The notes: generated from the sequence alone by a model not told the origin. DNA of 64,000 nucleotides from Prinsepia uniflora (GCA_032719365.1 CM064868.1:69971538-70035537); one strand, 5' to 3'; counted from the stretch's first letter, positions 24,448 to 35,834 are shown. Program-made: numbers and translations.

Positions 24448-24459
24448 GCTCTGATACCA
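24448..24459 (-). promoter_or_regulatory. Primer binding site, initiator tRNA-Met type
   Basis: The coding strand reads TGGTATCAGAGC two bases after the LTR end, the standard plant PBS complementary to the 3' end of initiator tRNA-Met. It fixes the direction of the element and the position of its 5' LTR. Confidence 0.93.
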
Positions 24460-24461
24460 AT

Positions 24462-27199
24462 TGTCAGGACCCGTCCCAAATATCACCTCGATACCCGGGA
24501 CGAACCCTGCTCCCGTCTGACAATCACACTTAAAGTACCAAAACAACCTCAAACACAACCATAAGCATAACTATCAGACAAGGGAGAAATATAATACAAC
24601 CGTAATTCAGAGCATAGTTTATACAAAACAGGCACAAAATCCTACTATGATAATTTCGCAACGGAAGAACGTCGTAAGCTCTATGCCTCGGATCCTGCCT
24701 CAATGTTCACCCCAGCGCTATCACCACGACTTGGAGGGTAAGCTAAAACCAAAGGTGTGAGTGGACTGAAGGAAATAAGAGTTTCAACACGATTTAGAAG
24801 TAAAACAGTTTAAAGAAAACAATAAGATTTTACCCTCCGTTTTAAAATATGCATGCCCAACTAAGTATCAGAAAACCACAACATAAACAGTATAGCAAGA
24901 TCATATCATAAAACCAAATCCACAAATATTCAAGTCTGATCAAACCTGCTGGGTCTATCCGAGTCTTTAAACTCAACCAGGCTTCAAATGTAATCCGAGT
25001 CTTTAAACTCCCGAGTCTTTAAACTCAAAAGGCCTACTGGGGTAATATCGTAAATATCCGAGTCTTTAAACTCCCGAGTCTTTAAACTCACTCCGGGCCC
25101 GTCCCCCGTCGATCAGAATCTGGGTCTTTAAACCCAATATCCAGATCCAGCAAATCCAATCCAAAACCAATTCTAAAATCCATCTCCAAACCCGAATCCG
25201 AAATCAATGGTCTGATGCCCTTCCGGCATCCAGAACCGTCATTCCGAACCCAAATCCGGAATTCCACTTTTCCGACTTTAAAACCAAATTTCGTTTCTCG
25301 AAATCAGATTTTAAAAAAAAACCTGGATTACCAAAATCATACTTCATAATCCACTTATAACCATCAGAAAACAATTCTAGATTGCACACATGAAACTTAA
25401 CATCAAAATCAGAAATCCAGCTTTTCTCGAAAAACGTGCAAAATCCCGAAAATATCTCAAAAAACGTGCAAACATATCAACCACATATAATCACTATCAA
25501 AAAGCATAAAAACATATTTAATATCATAAAACATAAATAAAACAGTTAGGCATGCTCGTAAGGAAAGAAAGAGTCCACTCACGAATCGTAAAATGTCAAT
25601 CGCGCTCCGTGCGCTCCTCGACCGTCTCAGGCGTCTCCCGTCCTGTCAATAGGCACCAAATAGGGTCACAATTACGTTAAAGATACTAACCCTAATTTCC
25701 CCAAATTTTTCAGGAATTTATTCGTAATTTAAACTTAAACCCTAAACCGTCCGGATTCCCGAACTATCCCGTAACCTCGTCCGATTAACCCGAAAATTAC
25801 ACCAATAGATTCCTTAGGACATTTAGAACCAAAACCATGTTGGAAATTTGGCCGGAATCCTCCCCACGTCCCCCCACACGCCGTCCAAAGTGGCTGCGCG
25901 TGGGCCTCACGCGCCTGCTACAGTTCTTCTCCTTTCTCGAGTCACCCGGTTCAACTGTGTTGAACCGGCGTGACCGGTTCTCTGTAAATCCTCCACCATT
26001 TCAGTCCAATCCAATCCCAGAAGCTTCGTCCAGTCCCCTGCAATCAAACCCCGTCCTAAAATCGAAGAATCACGGCCTAAAACCCCTCGTCTTCATCCCT
26101 GAAACAAACGGCCCGTGAGCCCTGTTTTGGCCTCTGGCCACCCAGGTCCTCCCCCATCATGGCACCACACTCAGACGACTCCTGGGACCTTCAGGAGTCT
26201 CACCCAACTCACAGTATCCCTCGACTCTAGCCCAAAGTCCACGATTATTGAAAACAAGAAAACGGAAAAACAGGGGATTCGATGCTTACCTTCGAGTCGT
26301 CCACCGCCGTGTACCACGGTGTCCAGTGAGTCCCCTGCCGTCGTCCTAGCCTCTTATTAGCTTGGTTTGCACCACAACACGGCAGAACCACCACCACAGT
26401 CCCACAGCTCCTCTGTTTTCTCTGAAAACTCGAACCTCCGACCACCGTGTTCCGTGCACGATCTCACCCCCAACTTCCGATCACCAGCTTCCTCTCTCCT
26501 CTCTGTCACTCTCACAATTCACAGGACTCTCACCCACGCAAAAAATTGATCAAAAACTCTCAATTCTTCACTCTCTGTTTCTCTGTGTCCAAGCCCAAAT
26601 GTACGGTGCACATTTGAACGTTTTGTGGCCGTGTGTATGTGAGACTCTCCTAGAACCATCCAGCAAAGCCCACGTGTCCACTTCTCCATGGTCTTCATCA
26701 CAAAATATCAAATCCCACTCAGCCATTTGCCCTTATCTGATTGGGCCATAGGGGAAAAGACCAAATTGCCCTTAGTGTTAAGAATTACCATTTTACCCTC
26801 AAACTTCTCAGACCCGTAACTATTTCGTCCGACGTCCGATGACAGCGTGCCGCCTGTCGTTGCATTTAGGACGTCGAGACCTATCTAACGGTCCTCGATC
26901 TACGTGAAAATCACAAGTACCCTAAAAAGTCAACATTTCCCTCGATTAGTCAAAATTACGGTAACGCCCTCAATCTTCCGAACGTCATAACTTTTCCTCC
27001 GATTGTCCGAATCGAACCTACCACCTGTCTACGGACTCGTGACGTCCTAAACTACGTCACGGTCAATGGTCAACACTCATCCAACTTGTAAATCAAAAGG
27101 TCAACTTTTGACACACTATTCACAAGGCAAAATCGTCCTTTTATACAAATATTTTACAAAATTACCTTTATACCATTCCCGAAGGTACGGGTTGTTACA
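24462..27199 (-). repeat. 5' LTR of the gypsy element
   Basis: 2738 bp, TGTCAGG...TTGTTACA, followed by the target-site duplication CTGGG. The fuller of the two host LTRs. It has five GAGTCTTTAAACTC and one GGGTCTTTAAACCC unit at 24961-25135. No genes. Confidence 0.93.
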
Positions 27200-27204
27200 C
27201 TGGG

Positions 27205-28110
27205 TCTGCATTTCCTAGTGTTGGGCCTCGAGGTGTGCATACCCGGCTTTAACCTTGGTATTCTCCGCTTGGAGGTTCTCCATGTTGCCCCGCATCTGAG
27301 AGACCTCCTCGAGATGGACTCCTCGAGAAGAACTGGAGGATCAGCTCAAGACAACCCAAAAGAGCCATTCTATGGTGCCCTAGACAACTTTTCCAGGTGG
27401 CCGACCAAGCTAACACTCCAGTATGGGAATCGACCTCCCGGGATCCGGTAGTTGGTCTTGTAGCGGGACCTTAGGTTGTTATTAAGTCAGCTATTCCTGA
27501 GTCTTCTGCACGTCCTCCACCATGGCCGCCTATAAATTGGAATAAAGTAATAATTAATTAATTATTAATTAAAAATAATAAAATAATTAATGACCGCAAA
27601 CATTGAACTTACATGAACAGTGTCAGCTGCCTGACTGCCTCGCCCAACATAAACCTCCCCCTAGGAATCTACTTCCGGGAACAGCGACCTAGCTATGCGA
27701 CGGGCCCCATGTCGAGCCAACAAGAGGTGTGATCTCTCATGGTGCTCAAATTGCTTCTTTGCCAAGTTTGCTTTGTTGGCCCTTGATTTTACCTACACAT
27801 TAGAAAAACAATTATTACTATTACGGAACTACGTAAATTAATGTTCTCAATAAAAGAAATAAAAAGTTAATTTACCATAAATCTGTCGCTTATCCAATGG
27901 TCGCATAACCAAATACCCCTCCAGCTTGTTCCCATGCATCTCCTCTAGAGGATTTGCCTTAGCCAGATCATGCGACCTCCAGCGTTCGTAGTACGCATGG
28001 AGCTCAAACTTCCAGTTGGAATACCACTTCTACCAATGGAAGATTATATGGGTTATGAGAGCGGCGTTGGTTGCATAACATTCAAAATTAATCTGCAATC
28101 CAATATTAAA
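27205..28110 (-). pseudogene. CACTA PF03004-like (TnpA-type) transposase remnant
   Basis: On the minus strand: FHWQKWYSNWKFELHAYYERWRSH (about 28055-27985), a GYLV/CDHW region, VKSRANKANLAKKQFEHHERSHLLL (about 27790-27715), then LEEVSQMRGNMENLQAENTKVKAGYAHLEAQH (about 27320-27215), a coiled coil. The order CDHW..., SRANKANxAK... and coiled coil is that of the plant Transposase_24 family found in En/Spm elements. Frameshifts and AT-rich breaks (27540-27600, 27795-27870) suggest exon borders plus decay. The C-terminus continues at 8909 beyond the gypsy element. Confidence 0.7.
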
Positions 28111-28322
28111 GTTTGTTAAAGTAATAAAAATCTTAAGAAAATGTCATACCCATAAAGTAGACTAACATATTTTGAGCTCCGTCGAGAATTGGGTTCGAGC
28201 ACCCATGTCCTGCACTAGCAAAGCATGCATGTTGGGGTATGGTGAGCCAACTCATTCCATCCACACGACATGGATCTTATTGTATGTCGCCCCGTCGATC
28301 TACTAGGACTTTAACTCCTTGC

Positions 28323-29605
28323 TGATACGACGTGTCTAGACCTCACATGTTGAAAACCACAACATTTTGAGCACTTAAAGCTGTTGGATCAACAAATAGA
28401 GATTTTTTAACGTGGATTCGTTTCGCACCGTTACCTAGGCTCGGAACTTCCAAATTTTTTTTTTCAAAGATGATCTATGATTGTTACTCAATAATGTGGA
28501 CGATTAGATCAATCGAATCATGAAAACAAATTATAGAAAATTATAAAACCACCAAACTCATTAATACTTAGAAACTTTTGAAGGAAACTTCAATAGTAAT
28601 CTTGGTTTTTTGGTTTAATCGATGTGCTAACGAGTGAATTTGAAGAATTTGATCGTTCAGTTTGTGATACGGCATGTCTAAACCTCACATGTTGAAAACC
28701 ACAACGTTTTGAGTACTTAAAGCCATTGGATCAACCAACATCGATTTGTTACCATCGATTCGTTTTCCACTGTTACCTAGACTCAGGACTTCCAAATTCC
28801 CTAATTTTTTTGCGGAGATGATCCATGTGTGTTGCTCATTAATGTGGATGGTTGGATTAATCGAATCATGAAAAGCAATTATAGAAAATCATAAAACCAT
28901 CAAACTAATTAACACTTAGAAACTTTTGAAGGAAACTTCAATAGTAATCTTGGTTTTTTGTTTTGATCAATATGCTAACGAGTGAATTTGAAAACTTGGA
29001 CCGTTTAGTTTGTGATATGGCATGTCTAAATCTCACTTATCGAAAACTGCGACATTTTGAGCACTTAAATCCATTGGATCAACAGTCTGTGATTTGCTTC
29101 CGTCGATTCGTTTCGCACCATTACCTAGGCTCTGGACTTCCAAATTTCCTAATATTTTTGCAGAGATGATCTATGAGTGTTTCTCATTAATGTGGATGGT
29201 TGGATCAATTGAATCATGAAAGATAATTATAGAAAATCATCAAACTCATTAACACTTCGAAACTTTTGAAGGAAACTTCAATAGTAATCTTAGTTTTTTG
29301 GTTCGACCGATATGCTAATGAGTGAATTAGAAAAAATTGACCATTCAGTTTGTAATACGACGTGTCTAGACCTCACCTGTCAAAAACTGTGACGTTTTGA
29401 GCAATTAAAGCCATTGGATCAACAAACATTGATTTTTTTACCATCGATTCATTTAGCATTGTTACCTAGGCTCGGGACTTCTAATTCCCTAATTTTTTGC
29501 AGAGATGATCTATGAGTGTTGCTCATTAATGTGGGCGGTTGGATTACTCGAACCATGAAGAAAAATTATAGAAAATCATAAAACTATCAAACTCATTAAC
29601 ATGTT
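28323..29605. repeat. Four-copy tandem repeat, unit about 343 bp
   Basis: Copies begin at 28323, 28665, 29013 and 29353 (spacing 342, 348, 340), each opening with a variant of tgatacgacgtgtctagac. Each contains gttacctaggctcgg, aatgtgg..ggttgga and ggaaacttcaatagtaatct blocks. The copies are diverged but plainly homologous over their whole length. The array lies inside the CACTA element between the two transposase remnants. No ORF in common. Confidence 0.9.
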
Positions 29606-29727
29606 TTATATAAAGATATTATATATTTTTTATATATAAATATTATATATATATTATAAATATTAATATATTTGATTATATATTATTATAAATTTTATTA
29701 TATTTTTTTATATATTTTATTAGATCT

Positions 29728-30265
29728 TGCTTGGCGAATCTAGTATGTTCGCTGAGCATTGTTGATCTTACTCAACAAATGTTCATCGGGTAAGATCTAT
29801 TATATATTTTATATTAACAAGAATACATATAATTAATATATATTATTATATATATGAACATATATCATATATATATATTATTAAAAATATGTTAATATAT
29901 ATAATTAACAATAACTAATTATTGACAAAAAAATTCAAAAACAAATACTCATAATATTGACCTTGCTCGGTGAATGTTGGATGTGCGCTGGGCAATGAAG
30001 ATCTTGAGCAACGAATGTTCGCCATGCAAGAGCTGTTATATATTTTCTATAAACAAAAATACATATAATTAATATATTATATATATTAATATATATTGTT
30101 AAAAATTTGTTAATATATATAATTAACAATAACTAATTATTAACAACAAAATCCAAAAAAAAAAATACTCATAATATTGACCTTGCTCAGCGAATACTCT
30201 ATGTGCGCCGAGCAATGGAGCTCTTATTCGAAGAATGTTCGCCGGCCAAGAATGGTTATATATTT
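29728..30265 (-). repeat. Three spaced CACTA subterminal-type repeats in AT-rich DNA
   Basis: Copies at about 29728-29800, 29960-30045 and 30180-30265 share ttgctcggcgaat...tgtgcgctgagcaatg...gaacgaatgttcgcc. They are separated by nearly pure AT sequence of similar content (ttctataaacaaaaatacatataattaat). Same motif family as 8215-8520. Confidence 0.7.
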
Positions 30266-30480
30266 TCTATAAACAAAAATGTATATAATTAATATATATT
30301 AATATAAATATATATTAGATATATAATACAAAATACAAAATAATAATAGCAAATAGAATATAAAATATGTGACATATAGATTGATGGTTTTTCTAGACAT
30401 TGGTTAATCAATGTTGGATTCAATATCTCCCTCCCAATCACCTTCGTCATCCGTGCTATATGACTATGTGTACTACTTGT

Positions 30481-32445
30481 TTACTCAACGTCATTTTCAA
30501 TTGGTTCTATGGTACCGAGATCAATAAAAATTCCATTAATCGCAACTGGCAAGGTGAGGTTGTCGGTGTGTACTCCTTCCACGTTTATGGCAGGTACTAA
30601 GGAATTTTCCTGGTAAACAACTTCGTCATTTTTTGTTTCCCCACCATCTTCATGGTGCTGGTCATCCAAGTCCTATATGTTTCTCTGCTTCACCATCTCA
30701 ACTACTTTCCAACCAGCACCAGCTTTTAAATCATCAACGTAGAAGACTTGTTTCGTTGTAGGTAGGATGTATGGATCACTCTCAAACCAGCAGTTGTTTG
30801 TATTGACAGAGGTACATAAATGTTCTATTATTATCCTGCTCAGGATACTTGGGTCCATATCGAACCAATGACACTTGAACAAGACTACTACTTTACAGTC
30901 CACATAAAATACGTTCACCACACTTAATAATTTACCGTAAAACTCCATATCAGCATTTACTCCATCCCCCGACACGAATACCCCACTATTTTGAGTAGAA
31001 AACTTGTCATCTCGCATTGTGCACACGAACTTAACTCCGTTAACGTAACAACCAGAGTATGTTTCTCCTCGAAATGGGACAATTGAAACCTGCATCAATT
31101 TTTTGCAGAACTTTGGCGAGTTGTTAGCCCTCAACTATGCCATCAGGTACGAAAACACAAAATATTAGTCTAGTTCTTTTAAAAATAATTTAATACAATA
31201 TTTGACTTACATGTTCGGAAAACCAATGTGGAAACAATTAATTGTCCATTTCCTCCTAATTAGAAGGATATTGGGTCTTCATCAATGCCTCATGCTGGTT
31301 GTGGAAACGTCAAACTTCATCACAATTGTTCAATATGAACCAATGAGCCACTGCCATTATCAGTAAAGGGCTATGAGACTAAACCATTGCTGAACGGTTT
31401 TACGAGTTAGGCAAATACAAATAGGGACTCCAGATGTTGACCACCATCATCGTTTCATGGGACCCTGTTGAAAGAAGTTTCAACATTTCGAAGGTACATT
31501 GCGTAAAAATATAAGTGACTCTTTTCCAATGTATGCCGCCGCTATAGAGCCTTCAGGACGTGTCTTGTTGCGAACGTACCGCTTGTAAACACCTAACATT
31601 CTTCAATGAAATATAAATATTATTTTAATATACACAATATATTAAGGAAATAGTACCAGTATTAGGATTATTTTATACCTTTTAATTGGGTATATCTAAC
31701 GATATTGAATAGGGCCAGTTAGCATTGCCTCGTATGGAAGATGTATTAGTAGGTATCAAAGAATACTGGTGGAAATATTTGCTCGAGCCGACACATGATA
31801 TAGATAATATCTTCTTTAATTGCTTCGAGGTCCACATTTACTAGCGACTTAGCACATAGTATCTAGAAAAATTGAGACAAATAAACTATCGTTTCAACAA
31901 TTTTAGGCTCCAAATAAGGCTGAATGCCAATCAGAATGATTCGTTGTAACAAAACGTTATAGCCGTGACTTTTCATGCCAAATAGGGTGCTACCATCGGT
32001 GCTACAATTTCAGGAGATGTTGCCTGCATAACCATCGGGAAATTTCACACTCTACAACCACTTAAGAATTTTTATCTTATTCTTTAGCGTAAATGTATAA
32101 CCTGGATGTGCCATGATGTATTTGCCATTCACAACCTTTGGCCACAAGTGTCGTCGAATGCCCATGTCTTGCATACCCAGACAAGTTTTTTTGGTGTATT
32201 TTGACTTGCCTTCAATAGGTAAATTTGTTTCAAAAGTACTCTTGGAAACATTCTTCTCAATATGCATGGGATCTGCGATGTGCTTGATTTTCAATTTTAA
32301 CCAATACGGCAACCGAAAGAATGTACTTTCTTTTTCCGTCCAATTTTCCAATTCAGCAGGTTCTGGGCCTTTTACGATGAATGCGGGAATGCTGTTTAAG
32401 ATGTCTAATATCTCATCACCGGACCTCTTCCTTCGTCGTGCACGT
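30481..32445 (-). pseudogene. CACTA Tnp2-like transposase remnant (Transposase_21, DUF4218, DUF4216)
   Basis: Read on the minus strand. KRSGDEILDILNSIPAFIV and STFFRLPYWLKLKIKHIADPMHIEKNV...DMGIRRHLWP (32430-32130) form the end of the Transposase_21 region. FPDGYAGNIS, GMKSHGYNVLLQR, LEQIFPPVFFD-like and GPIQYR follow (32050-31690). RYVRNKTRPEGSIAAAY and IGKESLIFLRNVPSKC are at 31595-31495 (DUF4218). NSPKFCKKLMQVSIVPF, YVNGVKFVC, TQNSGVFV, FYGKLLSVV, KVVVLFKCHWFD and YILPTTKQVFYVDDL are at 31134-30673 (DUF4216), which is still open for 153 codons. The catalytic N-terminal part is absent because the Cassandra element begins at 32446. Several stops and frameshifts. Confidence 0.88.
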
Positions 32446-32517
32446 TTTCATGACCCGGCCTTCTCTAACAGGATATTGTTCGCTTTGGGCCCAACCCTCA
32501 CAGTTTTGTTCTCGGGA

Positions 32518-35500
32518 GCTCACGTGCAACTTCATAGTGGGTCACCTGTCAGGACCCGTCCCAAATATCGCCACGATACCCGAGACGAACCCTGCTCCCG
32601 TCTGACAATCACACCTACAGTACCAAAAATAACCTTACTACTACTACAAGCATAACTATCAGACGAAGGAGTAAATATATACAACAGTCAGTCAGAGCAT
32701 CGTTCTACAAAATGGGCACAAAAATCCTACAATGCTAGTCCCGCAACGGAAGAACGTCGTAAGCTCTATGCCTCGATATCTGCCTCAACGTTCACCCCCA
32801 GCGCTATCACCACGACCTGGAGGGAAAATTTAAAACCAAGAGATGTGAGTGGACTAAAAGAAAATGAAAGTTTGAAAACCGTTTATTATTAGATCAAAGC
32901 TAAGAAACTAGAACACTTGTTCCCTCCGTTTTGAAATCACATGCCTAACTCAGTAAGTAAACGAATTATAAACCAAGAAACATCATAAGAAACAGAAACA
33001 CTATAAAATATCATAAGAAACAGATACACTAGACAATATCATAAGAAACAGATACACTATATAAACACCATTTCCTGATCAAATCTGCTGGGTCTATCCG
33101 AGTCTTTAAACTCAACCAGGCCTTAAATGTAATCTGAGTCTTTAAACTCCCGAGTCTTTAAACTCAATAGGCCTATGGGGGTAATATCATAAATATCCGA
33201 GTCTTTAAACTCCCGAGTCTTTAAACTCAATCCGGGCCCGTCCCCCGTCAAATCAGCATCCGGGTCTTTAAACCCATATCCAGATCCAGCAAATCCAATC
33301 CAAATTCAATGTAAAACCATTTCCAAATCCATAACCAAACTCGAATTCGAAATCCCCGGTTCGAAGCCCTTTCGGCGTTCATAACCGACATTCCAAACCC
33401 AAATCCGGATATCTACTTTTATACCCAAAACTCGCGTTAAATCACAAATTATGTTTCACAATCCATTTATCATCTTCGGAAAACACTTATCGATTAAAAT
33501 CTCCAAACATAGCTTTAAAATCGGAAAATCAGCTTTTCTCGAAAAACGTGTAAAATCACGAAAATATCTCGAATCACGTGCAAACACATCAACCACATAT
33601 ACTCATCATTAAGAAGCATAAAAACATAGTTAATATCATAAAACATTAATAAAATAGTTAGGCATGCTCGAGTTTAAAGAAAGAGTCCACTCACAAATCA
33701 GAACGAGTCAATCGCGCTCCGTGCGCTCCTCGACCGTCTCGGGTGCCTCCCGTCCTGTCAATATGCACCAAATAGGGTCACAAACACATCAAGGATACTA
33801 ACCCTAATTTCCCCAATTTTTCAGGAATTTACTAATATTTTAATCCTAGACCCTAAACCGTCCGGATTCCCGAACCATCCCGTAACTTTGTCCGCTCAAC
33901 TCGAAAATTATACCATTGGATTCCTTAAAACATTTAGAACTAAAACCATGTTGGAAGCTTGGCCAGATTGCTCCCCACGCGCCTCCACGCGCCGCCCAAA
34001 GTGGCTGCGCGTGGGCCTCACGCGCCTGCTACAGTGCCACCGTCTTCCTCGATCGAACCCGGTTCGCACCAGGGCTGCAACCCAGACCGGCGAGATCCAT
34101 TCTCCGTCATCCGGCCACCATTTCATCTCCTCTCTTTTCCTATAGCTTCGTCCAGGCACCAGGAATTCATCCCCCTCACTCTCCTGGTTCGACTCAACCC
34201 TCAGCTTCACGACTGAAGCTCGAAAGAAAACACAGACGACCCCCTGTTTTCCTTCCCGGCCGTCCAATGCTTCCCCCTTCACGGTGGTGATTCCAACCTC
34301 TCCCTAAGACCTCACTGAGTCACTCCCAACTCACAGAAACCTTCGATTCACCCCCGAAGTCCACGACTTCCCGTTTGAACTCAAGGCCAAAACAGAGTAC
34401 AGAGTACTCGCTGTCGCCTGAACTCCGCCGTGTACACCCCCGTCACGGCAACCGTCACAACCCACTCCTAGGACCTCCCTAAACATCACTGTACTCACCA
34501 ATCCCCTCGATTCTCATCCTACCTTCACGACTTTCAAAATGAAATTGACGGGAAAAACAGAGGAAGAAAACTTACCCTTTGATTCCGTCTCCGCCGTACG
34601 CACCGCCGCGTGCCACGGTGTTCGTTGGACTCCCTGCAGCCTCCTGAACTTCCCACGGTCGTGGTTGGAGTCACCACACGGCGTAGCCACCACCAAACTC
34701 TCATGGTCTCCCTGTTTTCCCAGAACTTCGCCGCACCACCACCGTGCTGCCGTGCACGATTTCTCCACCAAAACATGATCACCAGCTCAAACACTTCTCT
34801 CTGTCACTCTCACAAATCACTCTTCACTCTCCCTTGCACAGAATCGATCAATCTCTCCCAATCTCTCACCCTCTGTTTCTCTGCGTTCAAACCCAAAGCA
34901 CGGTTTGATTTTTGAGCAAAGTGTGGCCGTGCACACTTTGGAACGTTTTAGAACCATCCAGTCACTCCCACGTGTCCATCATCCATAGGTCAGCACAAAA
35001 AAAATCCCTGCCACTTGCTCTTATCTGATTGGATGAAAGAAAATGACCAAAATACCCCTCAATTGGATAATTACCGTTTTGCCCTCAAACGTTCTAGACC
35101 CGTAAATATTTCATCCGACATCCGATGACAGCGTGCCGCCTGTCGTTGTACTCAGGACGTCGAGACCTAACTAACGGTCCTCGGTCTACGTGAAAATCAC
35201 AAGTCCTCCAAAAAGTCAACATTTTCCTCATTTACTCAAAATTACGGTAACGCCCTCAATCTTCCGAACGTCATAACTTTTTCTCTGATTGTCCGAATCG
35301 AACCTGCCACCTGTCTACGGACTCGTGACGTCCTAAACTACGTCACGGTCAAGGGTCAACAGTCATCCAATCGGTAACTCAAAAAGTCAACTTTTAGCCT
35401 ACTATTCACAAGGGTAAAATCGTCCTTTTACACAAAACTTTTACAGAATTACATTTTTACCCTTCCCGAAGGTACGGGTTGTTACATCACCTATCCTGAG

Positions 35501-35545
35501 ATTGCACCAGCCCCTACTCGCTTAATTTTGGAGTTCCTCAGGAAT
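32518..35545 (-). other. 5S rRNA-derived segment of the Cassandra LTR (split by solo LTR 4)
   Basis: On the minus strand, 35545-35487 reads GAACTCCAAAATTAAGCG...GGTGCAATCTCAGGATAGGTGA and 32546-32518 continues it with a CCC...GAAGTTGCACGTG block. Plant 5S rRNA has the same order of blocks (GAACTCCGAAGTTAAGCG, then GGATGGGTGACC, then GAAGTCCTCGTG). It is a derived sequence, not a functional 5S gene, since only the 3' two-thirds align and many positions differ. Confidence 0.8.
32547..35486 (-). mobile_element. Solo LTR 4 (gypsy, subfamily A) inside Cassandra
   Basis: 2940 bp, TGTCAGGACCC...GGGTTGTTACA, flanked by the 5-bp duplication TCACC (32542-32546 and 35487-35491). Same family as the host LTRs of 8910-27199. 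Five GAGTCTTTAAACTC and one GGGTCTTTAAACCC unit at 33100-33275. No genes. Confidence 0.93.
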
Positions 35546-35733
35546 CCAAAACTAGTGAGCTTCCAAAAGGCCTCATATTGGATAGATGCGCACCCACACA
35601 TATAAGGCGTATCCCCTAAATCCCCCCAGGTGATGTGGGATTGCTAACCATGCCTCTAGGGCACGGGTCCTCAAAATCCACCCATTTTGGGGCCCAGCGT
35701 CTGCTCTGGCTCACTCAATTCTGGCCGGGGTTA

Positions 35734-35746
35734 GGATCTGATACTA
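35734..35746 (-). promoter_or_regulatory. Primer binding site of the Cassandra element
   Basis: The coding strand reads TAGTATCAGATCC, a two-mismatch version of the tRNA-Met primer site TGGTATCAGAGCC, three bases inside the 5' LTR remnant. Confidence 0.7.
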
Positions 35747-35834
35747 ATTTGTCATGACTCGACATTTTTTAACAGGATATTGTCTGCTTTGGGCTCAGCC
35801 CTCACGATTTTGTTCTCGGGAGCTCACGTGTAAC

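Larger units (their letters stand above)
8910..27199 (-). mobile_element. Full-length Ty3/gypsy chromovirus (Tekay/Del-like), nested with three solo LTRs
   Basis: The two LTRs (8910-11420 and 24462-27199) both run TGTCAGG...TTGTTACA in plus orientation. They are bounded by the same 5-bp target-site duplication CTGGG (8905-8909 and 27200-27204). The primer site (24448-24459), gag, protease, RT, integrase and chromodomain follow in the minus direction, ending in a polypurine tract next to the left LTR. Without the three nested insertions the element would be about 9.4 kb. The coding region carries frameshifts, stops, an RNase H deletion and three insertions, so it is dead. The clade assignment rests on the chromodomain, the GGCGACGAAATTCC sequence before the polypurine tract, and the long LTRs. 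Confidence 0.93.
8190..32445 (-). mobile_element. Degenerate CACTA (En/Spm) DNA transposon carrying nested retrotransposons
   Basis: Inferred from two CACTA-type transposase remnants in the minus orientation (Tnp2-like at 30481-32445, PF03004-like at 27205-28110 continuing at 8760-8909), plus GC-rich subterminal motifs built on TTGCTCGGCG at both sides (8215-8520 and 29728-30265). A possible end is CACCACAAGGAAG at 8190, similar to a CACTACAAG terminus; the opposite end is lost. The element is split by the gypsy element 8910-27199, and its 5' portion is cut off by the Cassandra insertion at 32446. All reading frames contain stops, so it is non-autonomous now. The exact left boundary is uncertain. 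Confidence 0.7.
32446..35834 (-). mobile_element. Cassandra-type TRIM with 5S rRNA-derived LTR, interrupted and truncated
   Basis: The 3' LTR is split by solo LTR 4: 32446-32546 plus 35492-35650 (about 260 bp in all; minus orientation, starting TGGTTAGCAATCCC). A non-coding internal part of about 100 bp follows, then a primer site of tRNA-Met type (35734-35746), then the first 85 bases of the 5' LTR (35750-35834), which repeat 32446 onward (gatattgt-tgctttggg, ttttgttctcgggagctcac). The LARD element starts at 35835 and cuts it off. Small size, no coding, and the 5S-like block identify Cassandra. Confidence 0.85.

Noticed and set aside
27218..27451. Plus-strand 77-codon frame
   Set aside because: It is the antisense of the coiled-coil part of the CACTA transposase remnant.
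32518..35545. Functional 5S rRNA gene
   Set aside because: Only part of 5S aligns, it is diverged, split by an LTR, and lies within a TRIM LTR.
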